NCBI RefSeq assembly: GCF_014651615.1
Contig: NZ_BMXF01000004.1
Location: 372,001-436,000, forward strand
Source: Persicitalea jodogahamensis
Lineage (GTDB): Bacteria > Bacteroidota > Bacteroidia > Cytophagales > Spirosomataceae
Reading direction: 5' to 3'
Length of the DNA stretch: 64,000 nt
In this document: piece by piece, positions 34,611-43,904 of the stretch
Layout of the letters: every line of letters starts with the position of its first letter
How positions within the stretch are numbered: position 1 is the stretch's first letter
The notes under the pieces: model-generated
The model's database searches: none
Seen by the model: the letters and a program-made list of their open reading frames with translations, nothing else
What the model was told of the DNA's origin: nothing
Position numbers and translations under genes: made by a program

Positions 34611-35198
34611 ATGAACAAATATTACAAAATAAGAAAAATTCAAAATGCCTGGTCGTTGAGTCTCCTGGCTATTGTCATGATCTGCCTGGGTTCCTGTAGC
34701 GGAACTGAAGGGCCAGCCGGTCCTGTGGGGCCTGCCGGCCCCCAAGGTCCTGTTGGAACCGCCGGGCCTCAGGGCCCCGCCGGATCAGCCAATGTCCTCT
34801 ATTCAAATTGGACAAAAGCGGGTACCTGGATTAAGACCAACCAGTTTGGGACCGATCGATTTTATTTCGACATCACTAATGTCAACCGTCTAACACAGGC
34901 TGTTTTGGATCAGGGGGTAGTTTTAATGTACGCCAAGCTGGAAACCGAGAATAATCAGGTTCGTCAATTGCCGATACGTGTTTATGCCCTGTTTACCGAG
35001 GACATCATCGATTTTACCTTGACTGTGAACCGAATTCGAGTTTGGTCGGTCCCTGTTCGTGGCCCCCAGACACCCATCCAGCCTTCGCCCAATCATGAGT
35101 TTCGTTACGTCATCATTCCGGGCGGGCAAGCAGGACGGATCAGCTATGAAAAGTTGACGTATGCGGAGGCAAAAGACATGTTTCAAATCCCCGACTGA
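34611..35198 (+). CDS. Collagen-like repeat lipoprotein
   Basis: A protein of 195 residues with a leader ending in the lipobox CLGSC (about 23-27). Immediately after it comes a short collagen-like tract of about 11 Gly-x-y triplets, dominated by GPA, GPV, GPQ and GTA (about residues 31-60). The remaining about 135 residues form a beta-rich domain starting VLYSNWTKAGTW. Collagen-like Bacteroidota lipoproteins of this plan are known but uncharacterised. The GC-rich repeat may vary in length between strains. The role is probably surface-exposed. Confidence 0.8.
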   Translation: MNKYYKIRKIQNAWSLSLLAIVMICLGSCSGTEGPAGPVGPAGPQGPVGTAGPQGPAGSANVLYSNWTKAGTWIKTNQFGTDRFYFDITNVNRLTQAVLDQGVVLMYAKLETENNQVRQLPIRVYALFTEDIIDFTLTVNRIRVWSVPVRGPQTPIQPSPNHEFRYVIIPGGQAGRISYEKLTYAEAKDMFQIPD

Positions 35199-35208
35199 TT
35201 GGCAGTAA

Positions 35209-37542
35209 CTACCAAAACCGAATGCCGGCCCGCAAACCCGCCGTACGAAAATTGGCTTCTGTTTTGCCCCGGGAACCGGAGGAGGTCACGAAGTTGGAAT
35301 TGTAGATACCCGAAAAGTTATAGCCAAAGACGGCTTCAACAAAAAAACCGAATTTCTTTTTCTCCATCTCGATGCCGAATCCGGCAGTGGCTCCCAGCGA
35401 TTGTTTTTTAAGAAATCTTCGATCGCTGGTCGCTTCGTACATGTCGTGATTGGTCAATGAATACCCAAAAGGCAATAACATTTCAATGCCTCCTTTCAAA
35501 TATGGCCGCAGTTTGTTGGGGTCCGTATTCGGCTTATGTAGTTTTAAAGCTACAAAGGCATCTGCCCCTTCCACTTCAAAGTCGCCTGCAGAGCGCGATT
35601 GTCCCTGCGTGGTGCTTAATACGGAGTACTTGGTTCTGAAGTACTCAGCCCCGATCACCACATCCACGGGATTCAGGTAGGACAGGAAGGATACCTGAAG
35701 TCCCGTAGAAACGAAATACCCAAAATTTGTTTCATTCAGCAACCCATTATCAAAATAAACCGGATTGTTGAAGGCCACGCGACCTGTCGGATGCAATGCC
35801 GTAGAAACGTTCCCTTTCCGGCAACTATCAGGATACGCGTCGCATTTCATGTCGGCCATTATCTTTTTGATTCGGACCTTTTGACTTTCTTCCGCGCAGT
35901 CGTAGGCTACCTGATAGGCATCATAAGCATTTTTCCAATCACGGTTTTCGGCACTCTGGAATGCCTTATCCCTCGAAACCAGATAGCAATTAACCCTTTC
36001 GCATTCAGCAATTCGTTGACTGCTTCCCGCCATAGCCTGATCACGCGGAGTGAAATCGCACAGATCCAGACTACCAATCTTTTGGAAAAGCTGCCTGGCC
36101 TGACCGCATTGTCTGGCGGCTAATGCCTTTTCGGCCAATGGGTTCAAAACCCTGAATAAACTGTCTGCCCGGTGAAATCGGTACACCATATCCTGTAAGT
36201 TTTGGTATTGACCAAAAAATTCAGGATCACTTGCTCCGCAGCCAGCCAGTTTGGCTTTGGCAGGTTCCCAGAGTTGCCACGCTTCCACTATCCGGCAGTT
36301 CGATAACTCAGTTCTTATCCGGGGAGCCACCTCGGCAAACTCCTGCTGCTTCAGCTTGCATTCCAACTTTACCGAGAGCCGGGTTTGGATTTCATCCAGT
36401 TGTGCTTCAAACTGTGAGAGGTGTAAAGTCCGTGCCTTTACAATGTACCCTATCGCCTCTTGGTACTTTTCATTGTCAGTCCCCTCATCTCCTTGGGTTT
36501 CAGAAACCCGGGCGGCCTCTATGAGATCTTCAGAATAATTTTTCCTGGCGCAGAACAACACTTGCTTCCCTATCTGAGGAATTTCTTCTGCCACTTTCAG
36601 GAGGCTTGCGAATGCGCTTTCCAGAAAAGGACGATTGGCGGGGTCGTTTTTGAGGCGTTCCACATCCCATTCTACCCGTCTGTATTCCTCAATATGGACG
36701 GACAACGAATCCGAGTCGGGGATGAGGTTGCGGTTATTTTTTATGAAATAGTACAGGTCTTCAATCCGACACTGCTCAGCGTACCCCCTCAGCCGGTCTG
36801 CGATGTCAATGTTGGAAGAGGCGGACAAAGTAGCTTTCGCTCCTTCCTCCACACTCTTAATTTCATACTCTATGTCGCTGATGATATATTTGGAGGCAGA
36901 CCGGTATGCTTTCATGGTTTCCAGTGAGTGGGTTCCGTCTTTATTCACTGCCCGATGGTAAGCATTGCCCCACGCTCCCAAAGTCTTTACGGACCGGAGG
37001 CCCTGTTGATATTGCTCGCGCAACGTAGTGTTCAACCCTCCCCCGAGCTGCTTCGCCTTGGTGAAACTCCGTTTTGCAGCCAGTGTGTCAAGCACAGCGA
37101 GTTGCTGTTCCCCTTTGTAGGCCCATTCGAAGCCCGCAACTACCCGGGTGGTTGCGTCGAGTTTTGCGGCCAGTTTTTTATCCAGTTCCTGAAGACATGT
37201 CATAATCCTGGCATCCAGCACGTCCACCTGAAGAGTCGGGTCGATCGAGCGGTACCGGCTGAACGCTTCCAGCGCTTCCGGGTAGCGCTTGGCCCGATAG
37301 TAGCGCTCGCCAGCCTGAAATATCGTCTGAATTCGCTTGGCAGAACTTAGCCTTTTGGCAAACTCCGGTACGGCAGGCGCAACTTCATAGAGTTTGATTG
37401 CGTCGTCAAAGCGCCCTTTGTCAAGGTGCTCGCCCGCTACGATCCATATATCGTACAGGTTCCGATTGGGAAACCTTTGTCCGAAACCCTCGTTGAGGCT
37501 TGCCAGGACTACTATGAACACGATGAGTAATCTTATTGGCAT
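35209..37542 (-). CDS. TPR-rich protein with C-terminal outer-membrane beta-barrel
   Basis: A protein of 777 residues with a signal peptide at about 1-21 (NEGFGQ). Residues about 25-130 contain TPR-like repeats (AGEHLDKGRFDDAIKLYEV, AGERYYRAKRYPEALEAFSRY). A long helical region with many C and E residues runs to about 580. The last 170 residues resemble a barrel (DVVIGAEYFRTKYSVL, RPYLKGGIEMLLPFGYSL) and end in RFW, a typical outer-membrane C-terminal aromatic. Its start overlaps the end of the upstream gene by 10 bases, so the two are translationally coupled. The function is unknown; it probably couples periplasmic helical repeats to an outer-membrane anchor. Confidence 0.75.
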   Translation of the reverse strand: MPIRLLIVFIVVLASLNEGFGQRFPNRNLYDIWIVAGEHLDKGRFDDAIKLYEVAPAVPEFAKRLSSAKRIQTIFQAGERYYRAKRYPEALEAFSRYRSIDPTLQVDVLDARIMTCLQELDKKLAAKLDATTRVVAGFEWAYKGEQQLAVLDTLAAKRSFTKAKQLGGGLNTTLREQYQQGLRSVKTLGAWGNAYHRAVNKDGTHSLETMKAYRSASKYIISDIEYEIKSVEEGAKATLSASSNIDIADRLRGYAEQCRIEDLYYFIKNNRNLIPDSDSLSVHIEEYRRVEWDVERLKNDPANRPFLESAFASLLKVAEEIPQIGKQVLFCARKNYSEDLIEAARVSETQGDEGTDNEKYQEAIGYIVKARTLHLSQFEAQLDEIQTRLSVKLECKLKQQEFAEVAPRIRTELSNCRIVEAWQLWEPAKAKLAGCGASDPEFFGQYQNLQDMVYRFHRADSLFRVLNPLAEKALAARQCGQARQLFQKIGSLDLCDFTPRDQAMAGSSQRIAECERVNCYLVSRDKAFQSAENRDWKNAYDAYQVAYDCAEESQKVRIKKIMADMKCDAYPDSCRKGNVSTALHPTGRVAFNNPVYFDNGLLNETNFGYFVSTGLQVSFLSYLNPVDVVIGAEYFRTKYSVLSTTQGQSRSAGDFEVEGADAFVALKLHKPNTDPNKLRPYLKGGIEMLLPFGYSLTNHDMYEATSDRRFLKKQSLGATAGFGIEMEKKKFGFFVEAVFGYNFSGIYNSNFVTSSGSRGKTEANFRTAGLRAGIRFW

Positions 37543-38474
37543 ATTTCGGGGCTGGGTTGGCGGGAGAGTACCGCTGCGTAATTGAAATACTGGTTGGGAA
37601 TAAAGTAAAGATCAGGGCTACCAGCATCTTTAAACTTAGCACAATCATTGCGCGCCCGCATCAGGTAGATGGTCGCCAGGCTATCTAGCTGGGCATCTGC
37701 CTGCAGATCTTCAGGTACCGAGGCAGCCGCTTTAAAGTGTTCCAATGCCGAATCATAGGCACCTTTTCTTTCCTGGGCTATACCGTTCGCGAGAGAACGC
37801 TGAAAGGAGATGAGCCCTGACGAAGGTTTGGGCGGAATGGTTTGGTATAGGCCTAAAACTGAAAGAATACCGAGACCAATAACCAACATAAACCATTTGG
37901 TGCCTTTTGAATTAGCTACCTCAGATGGCAAATCTGGCGATGAATGGGGTAGTTGGTCTGTTGGGTCTTCCTGTGGAAATGGTTTCTGGTTTTTCCAGAG
38001 TTCCCGAATATTTTGGGTCTGATAAGGCGTGGTCAAGTCATTCTCATGTTTGCGAAAGAAGATCAGAAGCGCTCCTGACGTTGAACGCCAGATCTGAGGA
38101 TGTTCAGCTTCGTATATAGTTTCATGAGCTGCAATGGGTAGGGCATCAATCAGATCATTAAATCTACCCCTTTCTTCTTGGCTCAACATAGTGACTTTGA
38201 CTGGATTTAACGACTGAGCGTCGTTCGGTTTCCATACAAAGTACAGGCAGTTGCATTGGGGGGATTGGCCAATTTTGATTAGTCCATCGATGTCTCCAAA
38301 CCAGTGAAGTTGAGTATCGTACTTGTTGGGATATATATCAATACGTACCTCAGCACGTCGGTAGGCGGTGATGTCATCCGCCCACCAGCGACTTGTCAAC
38401 CCATCATCCTGCTGGGAAACCCGCTCTTCCAGTTGATAGACTCCCTCGAATATATCGCCTACAACTAACGACAT
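37533..38474 (-). CDS. Membrane protein with degenerate kinase-like N-lobe and TPR-like tail
   Basis: A protein of 313 residues from the ATG at 38474. The N-terminus GDIFEGVYQLEERV...SRWWADD...AEVRIDIYP follows the pattern of bacterial Ser/Thr kinase N-lobes. The glycine loop is broken, and the beta-3 lysine position holds Asp (VRIDI rather than VAIKI). CLYFVWKPNDAQSL near 76-89 resembles the kinase hinge. No catalytic loop or DFG is seen. A single transmembrane helix at about 193-212 precedes a TPR-like helical repeat (AQERKGAYDSALEHFKAA). It overlaps the TPR/barrel gene. The pseudokinase reading is inference; a novel membrane protein is the alternative. Confidence 0.65.
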   Translation of the reverse strand: MSLVVGDIFEGVYQLEERVSQQDDGLTSRWWADDITAYRRAEVRIDIYPNKYDTQLHWFGDIDGLIKIGQSPQCNCLYFVWKPNDAQSLNPVKVTMLSQEERGRFNDLIDALPIAAHETIYEAEHPQIWRSTSGALLIFFRKHENDLTTPYQTQNIRELWKNQKPFPQEDPTDQLPHSSPDLPSEVANSKGTKWFMLVIGLGILSVLGLYQTIPPKPSSGLISFQRSLANGIAQERKGAYDSALEHFKAAASVPEDLQADAQLDSLATIYLMRARNDCAKFKDAGSPDLYFIPNQYFNYAAVLSRQPSPEICQ

Positions 38475-38589
38475 GAGTAACTGACCCGTTGAATTATACA
38501 AACCTGCTTAAAGATATAGAGAACAATTGTCTCCGAATCTACCGGGTATTTGATGTCGATTTCTGGCCAATGCGATACCCTCATTACTA

Positions 38590-38625
38590 AAAAGCGCTGC
38601 CCGGTAACTACCGGGCAGCGCTTTT
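38590..38625 (-). terminator. Strong terminator downstream of the SHOCT-like family gene
   Basis: A perfect 16-bp stem (AAAAGCGCTGCCCGGT and its complement) with an AACT loop, 31 bases beyond the stop of the minus-strand gene at 38656. A T-run follows on the minus strand. Confidence 0.9.
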
Positions 38626-38655
38626 CAGTACATTGAATACAAAACCGAAAAACAA

Positions 38656-39183
38656 TCAGGATTTGCTTTCTTGTATTTCTTTTAAATCTTTTGCTTGTAC
38701 TGTACCGCCAGGGTATGTGAAACTGAGACGTTTACCGCTGCCGTCCTGAGATTGTTGAACGCCCGTAAGCGTATATCCTGTGGTATCGTAGCTGGTGTTT
38801 TTGCCATCGTCATAAATGACCAACCGATTTTCGTCTGCATAATACGTGTAGTGCGTATCATTCTGGCTGCCCTTAAATGTGGCATTGCTACGGCCAGGTA
38901 TCGTATGGCTATCGTCAACCACTTCCCGGGGCAGTTTCCTGGATAATGCCGAAAGGGCCGAACACAGCTGATCGACTTTTGCTTTCAGGGTGTGATTAAA
39001 CATGTCCCCGACCATTGTCATGCCGGGTTGCCATTGGCCCATTCCACCCAACTCTCCAATATTAAACTGCACCTGGTTGCCACCCGTTGTCTGCAAGCCA
39101 TGCAGCAATGTGGCCACTGTTCCAACAGTCACCCCATGTTCAGCGGCAACTTCCCTTATAACTTCTTCTCTTGATTTTTCCAT
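38656..39183 (-). CDS. Conserved protein of the GGMGQW / MVGDMFN family
   Basis: A protein of 175 residues. The N-terminal 35 residues look like a small helical DNA-binding-like or cap segment (VAAEHGVTVGTVATLLHGLQ). The central FNIGELGGMGQWQPGMTMV followed by GDMFNHTLKAKVDQLC matches a family I recall from proteobacteria, often annotated as SHOCT-domain or hypothetical. The C-terminal half is polar and beta-rich with YTYYADENRLVIYDD. There is no signal peptide, so it is cytoplasmic. The function is unknown. The upstream lipoprotein is on the same strand but 129 bases away. Confidence 0.7.
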   Translation of the reverse strand: MEKSREEVIREVAAEHGVTVGTVATLLHGLQTTGGNQVQFNIGELGGMGQWQPGMTMVGDMFNHTLKAKVDQLCSALSALSRKLPREVVDDSHTIPGRSNATFKGSQNDTHYTYYADENRLVIYDDGKNTSYDTTGYTLTGVQQSQDGSGKRLSFTYPGGTVQAKDLKEIQESKS

Positions 39184-39312
39184 AATGGTTATTTTTCAAA
39201 TTCCGGTTTTATTGTCTCTGTGAAAGCGATTTTAACTCAAATAGTACGAAAACAACCGAGCCAATGAGTGTTTTAGCCGACAAAATGGCGTCCCTGAACA
39301 TGAAAAAATGGC

Positions 39313-39774
39313 CTATCTACGGTAGCCGCTATAACCTAGAAATTTTTGGGCGGTTGGGTCTGAATACATAACCGAAAGGCGCGCAGCCGTTATGTCGCGA
39401 GACTTTGGGCTGTTAAAATCCGGAAAAGTACTCATAAACAGTTTTCCGATCTGTTTGCCGTCGTGCAGGATGAATGTGGTATCCGGCGTGATATTCACGC
39501 TAGCACCGTCAAGCGTGTTGGTACTTTTAGAAGGAATATAGTCCGTTCGTACCAGCCTGAAAGTACCGTCTGGCTGCCTCGTGATGGTCAGGCTGGGCAA
39601 CTGACTTGCATCGGAAATAAATACGCAGCTTGGGTCCAGCAGACCGTTGGTGGTGTACTGCCCCTGCAGTTGAGAGATGTCAGCAGATGGGGTAGGGGAG
39701 TCGTTTGTGCAGCCGACTATGAAAGTCAAGGAATAAATCAGGAGGCAAAACGCGGTAGTGTATCTTTTTTTCAT
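39313..39774 (-). CDS. Putative lipoprotein of unknown function
   Basis: A protein of 153 residues with a leader ending in a lipobox-like IVGC at about 19-22. The mature part is beta-rich (LQGQYTTNGLLD, SLTITRQPDGTFRLVRTDY) and resembles small lipocalin-like Bacteroidota lipoproteins that begin with a GxY/GxW strand. Two further Cys or hydrophobic sites suggest little else. No family is named. Confidence 0.6.
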   Translation of the reverse strand: MKKRYTTAFCLLIYSLTFIVGCTNDSPTPSADISQLQGQYTTNGLLDPSCVFISDASQLPSLTITRQPDGTFRLVRTDYIPSKSTNTLDGASVNITPDTTFILHDGKQIGKLFMSTFPDFNSPKSRDITAARLSVMYSDPTAQKFLGYSGYRR

Positions 39775-39923
39775 GTCCTTTTAATGGTTTAGTTCATACT
39801 ACCCCTTGGGAGTAAGATTTGCCAATAAAGGTTGGAAACTTTATCAAAACTGTGGGGGAAGACTATGAGAAAGGATTTTTCTCTCGAAAAGAAATGTCAT
39901 CTTTCGCGAACCATGATCCAATG

Positions 39924-42545
39924 CTACAGTTCGCCAATCTGACTGTACATTTCCTTCAACTTCGGATCGCGCTCGTTTCCACGGATGTCCTTTCTAATGG
40001 CAGAGACCCCCTGAATGTCGGTAAGTAGCCCAAGTACCTGATAGGCACCAAAGCGAACGAAATAGGCGGGATTATTCCTTGCCATGCTTTCCAGAACCGG
40101 GATGCTGCGGCGTTGAACATCTGGGGGTGATTTGATAAGGTACTTGCCGAACACCTGCAAGAAATTATAGCGATCCGAGGGATTCATATCCTCCATCTTA
40201 TTGAGAAACCAGCTATATCGTTCTGGGGTGGCGAATCCCGCGTAATAGTTGCCTACCGATGCCACGATGGCATCGTTCTTGGAGTTTTCAAAGCGCTTGG
40301 CAACGTCGGCCGCATCCTCCGGCTTTCGCATCAGGAAGGCATCAAGCGCCACTGATACTACCAAATAAGAAGTGTCATCGAGTGCTTCACGGAAGATTTG
40401 CATATTGGCGTCGTCACCGAAAGAAGCCAAGGTCAAAATGGCTTCGGTCCGAACCTGAGAGTTGGGGTCAGTGCGAGCGTGGCTTTGCAGGAGTCGCTCC
40501 GCTTCGGCGAATTCGGGGCCGTCATAGGCTGAAAAGTTAGCCACCGCCACTTGCCTGATCTTCCAGAAAGGATCAGACATTGCCGCAAACATCAGTTTCC
40601 TTATTTCAGGATCGCTGAGTTGTCCTTCCAAATGTGTCAAGGCATCATATCTTAACAGGAATTTGTCCGCATGGTAAAACTGGTAAATCCACTCGTTACG
40701 GTTTCGGTCCATATCAATGGTGCCAAGGAGTTGTGTTTCGCCATCCAGGATCACGAGCTCGGGCTTGTACTTGGCGGGAAATTCGAGCGTCTGCTTTGCC
40801 TGATCAATAACTACATTGTAGCGTGTTTTGACACTATCCACCCACACATCCACCTTGAGCGGAAGGCGATATACCGTTGAGGCCAGCGTATCCTGCAACT
40901 GGGTTATTTTCAATCTGACCGTTTTGTCTGCGCCCGTGTAGTCCTGTTCGACTTTAAGCACCGGATGACCGGCCGTAAGAAACCACTGGTCGAAAAACCA
41001 ATTCAGATCCTGGCCGGTCACCTGCTCGAATGCCATGCGGAGGTCGGCGATTTCGGCTGTACCGAATTGATTTTTCTTCAAATAAACCTGTAAGGATTCG
41101 AAGAAAGCATCATCGCCTACCAGCTTGCGCAGCATATGAAGTACCCTACCGCCTTTGGAGTAGGAGTGGCTGTCGAACATATCCTCCTTGTCCTTATAAA
41201 AATATCGGACGATTGGTACTTTCTTCTGGTCGGCTTCCCCCAGGTATTGTTTCAATTCCTGCAAATTCTTCCAATCGGCGGCCGCAGTCCCAGTGTAGTT
41301 TTCCGCCCAAAGGTATTCGGCGTAGTTGGCAAAGGATTCATTTAAAGCCAGCTGCCCCCATTCTTCACTTGTGACCAGGTTGCCAAACCAATGATGAGCC
41401 AGTTCGTGGGCGATTACGTCATCTGAGTTACCATCCACCAGCGCCCTGGTGTCTGCCTGAATTCCCTGTTCGTGAACCGTAGCAGTGGTGTTTTCCATGG
41501 CCCCAGCCACAAAATCGCGCACGGCAATCTGGGCGTACTTTTCCCATGGATAAGGCACTCCGTAGACATTTGAGAAAAATGCAACCATCTCAGGCGTGCG
41601 CCCAAAGATTGCTTTGGCATCGTTGGCGTATTTTGGCTCCACATAATAGCTTACTTCCAGCCCATTGGCCATAACCTCCTTGGTGACTGCGTATTTGCCG
41701 ATGGCGATCATCGCCAGATAAGGCGCGTGAGGAAGCGATTGGCGCCAATGGTCGGTACGGGTGCCGTCTCCGTTGCTGAAGTCACTTATGAGCTTTCCAT
41801 TGGACAAAGTCTGGTAGGTGGTATCGACAGTCAGGTAAAAATCCTGCAACATCTTTTCATTTGGACTATCCACCGTTGGGAACCAGGTCGAATTATACTG
41901 GGTCTCGCCCTGAGTCCAGATTTGCTGAGGCTTCCCCTCGTCCATCCCGTCAGCGTTTATGAAGTACAGCCCTTTTTCCTCGGGGTGATCGCCCAGAATA
42001 TCCCGTGGCAGTTCATTGGGCTTCGCCACATAGTCGACCTGTACATATACCTTTTCATTACGATTGTACGAGCGGGGCAAACGAATTGTCAGTTGCTTAC
42101 GATCATAAGCATACTCTAGCCGCCCGCGCTTGGATTCTTTGATCACTTTATTATTCAAGGTATCCAGCCGTGACAGGGTATCCAGCTGGTAAATTCCCTG
42201 AATATCAAACCCTTTTGCATCCAATACAAGCAGATTCTGGGGGTAAAAATAAGGTTTGAACGTAATGAGAGCTGTGCCGATTACTTGTTTCCGCAGCCAG
42301 TCAAACCGTAAGTCCAAGCGGGTATGTATAATGTCGTTCAGTAGCGTTCTCGTTGGGCGGTAAGCTCCTGCTTTTGTCACTACCCCCGGCGCACGGCGCG
42401 CGGTATCCTTTGCGATTATGTTTTCAGGTGCAAAGAGATTATGCCCAATGCCCATCGGAGCCGCGTCAGCATTTGTAATCGCAAATAGTGCGAAGCATAC
42501 CAGGCATACAAGTCTGCTTTTGAATGTATATTTCAAAAAATTCAT
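39924..42545 (-). CDS. Secreted M1-family zinc aminopeptidase with HEAT-like C-terminus
   Basis: A protein of 873 residues from the ATG at 42545 (another ATG lies 9 bases upstream), with a signal peptide ending near NADA. The exopeptidase motif GAMEN and the zinc site HELAHHWFGNL are present: H380-E381...H384, with the third ligand E403 in LNESF, giving the HEXXH-18-E spacing. The C-terminal third has HEAT-like repeats (RKLMFAAMSDPFWKIRQVAVANF, VRTEAILTLASFGDD). It should trim N-terminal residues from peptides in the periplasm or outside. Length is usual for the Bacteroidota type. Confidence 0.95.
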   Translation of the reverse strand: MNFLKYTFKSRLVCLVCFALFAITNADAAPMGIGHNLFAPENIIAKDTARRAPGVVTKAGAYRPTRTLLNDIIHTRLDLRFDWLRKQVIGTALITFKPYFYPQNLLVLDAKGFDIQGIYQLDTLSRLDTLNNKVIKESKRGRLEYAYDRKQLTIRLPRSYNRNEKVYVQVDYVAKPNELPRDILGDHPEEKGLYFINADGMDEGKPQQIWTQGETQYNSTWFPTVDSPNEKMLQDFYLTVDTTYQTLSNGKLISDFSNGDGTRTDHWRQSLPHAPYLAMIAIGKYAVTKEVMANGLEVSYYVEPKYANDAKAIFGRTPEMVAFFSNVYGVPYPWEKYAQIAVRDFVAGAMENTTATVHEQGIQADTRALVDGNSDDVIAHELAHHWFGNLVTSEEWGQLALNESFANYAEYLWAENYTGTAAADWKNLQELKQYLGEADQKKVPIVRYFYKDKEDMFDSHSYSKGGRVLHMLRKLVGDDAFFESLQVYLKKNQFGTAEIADLRMAFEQVTGQDLNWFFDQWFLTAGHPVLKVEQDYTGADKTVRLKITQLQDTLASTVYRLPLKVDVWVDSVKTRYNVVIDQAKQTLEFPAKYKPELVILDGETQLLGTIDMDRNRNEWIYQFYHADKFLLRYDALTHLEGQLSDPEIRKLMFAAMSDPFWKIRQVAVANFSAYDGPEFAEAERLLQSHARTDPNSQVRTEAILTLASFGDDANMQIFREALDDTSYLVVSVALDAFLMRKPEDAADVAKRFENSKNDAIVASVGNYYAGFATPERYSWFLNKMEDMNPSDRYNFLQVFGKYLIKSPPDVQRRSIPVLESMARNNPAYFVRFGAYQVLGLLTDIQGVSAIRKDIRGNERDPKLKEMYSQIGEL

Positions 42546-42656
42546 AGTGATCATATTTCTTTATGAATCATACCAGATGCATGACTCAACTTTTAATTTC
42601 TTTGCTACACGAAAGCAATCCAAACTACCTTATAACAAGTACCAAAATTGCAAAAA

Positions 42657-43886
42657 TTATCCAATCTGCGACGTATCTACCCCCTGAGCAGCTCGTCTCG
42701 CCGGGATATAAGAAACGGCAATTGTTATCAAAACGATAATGAAAGCAGTAAGCAGTACATCGCTCCAGACCAGCTTTATCGGATATGCGTCCACAAGGGA
42801 GCTAACCATCCCCATCGAAACCAGTCCATATTTCTGCTGGGCCCAGCACAATGCTACTCCAAAAATCAGTCCCAGCACCGCTCCGGTGAGTGCGACTATT
42901 CCGCCAACTGACAGGAAAATTCTCCGCACTAGTAGGGTGGTAGCTCCAAGCGCGAAAAGCATGCGAACATCTTCCTTTTTTTCAATAGCCAGCATACTCA
43001 ACGAAAAGAATATGTTAATCGCCGCCACCAAGATGATAAATGCCAGCGTAATAGTGACAAATAATTTTTCGACCCGAATTGCCCTTAGCAGGTCTGCGTT
43101 TTGTTCGTCCCTATTTTTTATGAGAAATGAATTTCCCAAAAGCTTTTCCAATTGGACCTGAACAGACTCCAGATTTGCCTCGGGCTGAAGTTGCACCTCC
43201 AGGGAAGTAAGTTGCTTGCCGTATTGCAGAAGCGATGCGACTGTTGACAATGGCGCGATAACAAAATCGTCGTAGCGACTTTCGATGAAAAAAGTACCAC
43301 CCGGTCGAACCGTCACCTGATCGAAGGCATCCGGTGAGGTGAGACTCAATGTACGACGGTCATTACGCGGATACCATAGCTCGATGGCCGACAAAGGGTC
43401 ATTCATTGAAATCAGAAGCGAGCTTCGGACTCCGTCGGCCACCACGGCGAATGGCGTGCCATTTTCTCCTTTCAATCGTAAAACCCCTTCGGTCATCGCG
43501 GTGTCAAGTTGACCTCGCCGTTCATAAGTACTATCCACGCCTTTCAGCCGGACCACCATTTGATTGTCCCGGTATCGGGCCAGGGCATTGTCCTCAATGA
43601 CCTGCGTGACAAACGCTACACCTGCAGTATTTTTGATTTTTTGTAAGACACCATCTTTAAGAACGAAACGTCGCCCTTCCACAGGTGTCACATTTATGTC
43701 GGCGTCAAAGGTCTTGAAAATCTGACGGTTCAGATCCTCCATTCCATTAAACACTGAAAGTACCACGACCATTGCCATCGTACCCACGCCCACGCCAATC
43801 ATGGCTATGAGGGCGATAATGCTGATAAAACTTCGCTTGTTGTGCGAAAAAAAATATCGCCTGGCAATCCGAAAGGATAAATTCAT
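42657..43886 (-). CDS. LolC/LolE-type (FtsX-like) ABC transporter permease
   Basis: A protein of 409 residues from the ATG at 43886. One transmembrane helix at about 23-45 (SIIALIAMIGVGVGTMAMVVVL) is followed by a large periplasmic domain. Three C-terminal helices include VTITLAFIILVAAINIFFSLSMLAI and the FtsX-type end. The FxxNGM-like SVFNGMEDL after the first helix is a feature of LolC/LolE lipoprotein-release permeases. In Bacteroidota one permease gene often serves as a homodimer; the LolD ATPase is not adjacent. It lies 18 bases after rbfA in an apparent operon. Confidence 0.85.
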   Translation of the reverse strand: MNLSFRIARRYFFSHNKRSFISIIALIAMIGVGVGTMAMVVVLSVFNGMEDLNRQIFKTFDADINVTPVEGRRFVLKDGVLQKIKNTAGVAFVTQVIEDNALARYRDNQMVVRLKGVDSTYERRGQLDTAMTEGVLRLKGENGTPFAVVADGVRSSLLISMNDPLSAIELWYPRNDRRTLSLTSPDAFDQVTVRPGGTFFIESRYDDFVIAPLSTVASLLQYGKQLTSLEVQLQPEANLESVQVQLEKLLGNSFLIKNRDEQNADLLRAIRVEKLFVTITLAFIILVAAINIFFSLSMLAIEKKEDVRMLFALGATTLLVRRIFLSVGGIVALTGAVLGLIFGVALCWAQQKYGLVSMGMVSSLVDAYPIKLVWSDVLLTAFIIVLITIAVSYIPARRAAQGVDTSQIG

Positions 43887-43904
43887 GCGCCTCAATCGGG
43901 TGGG

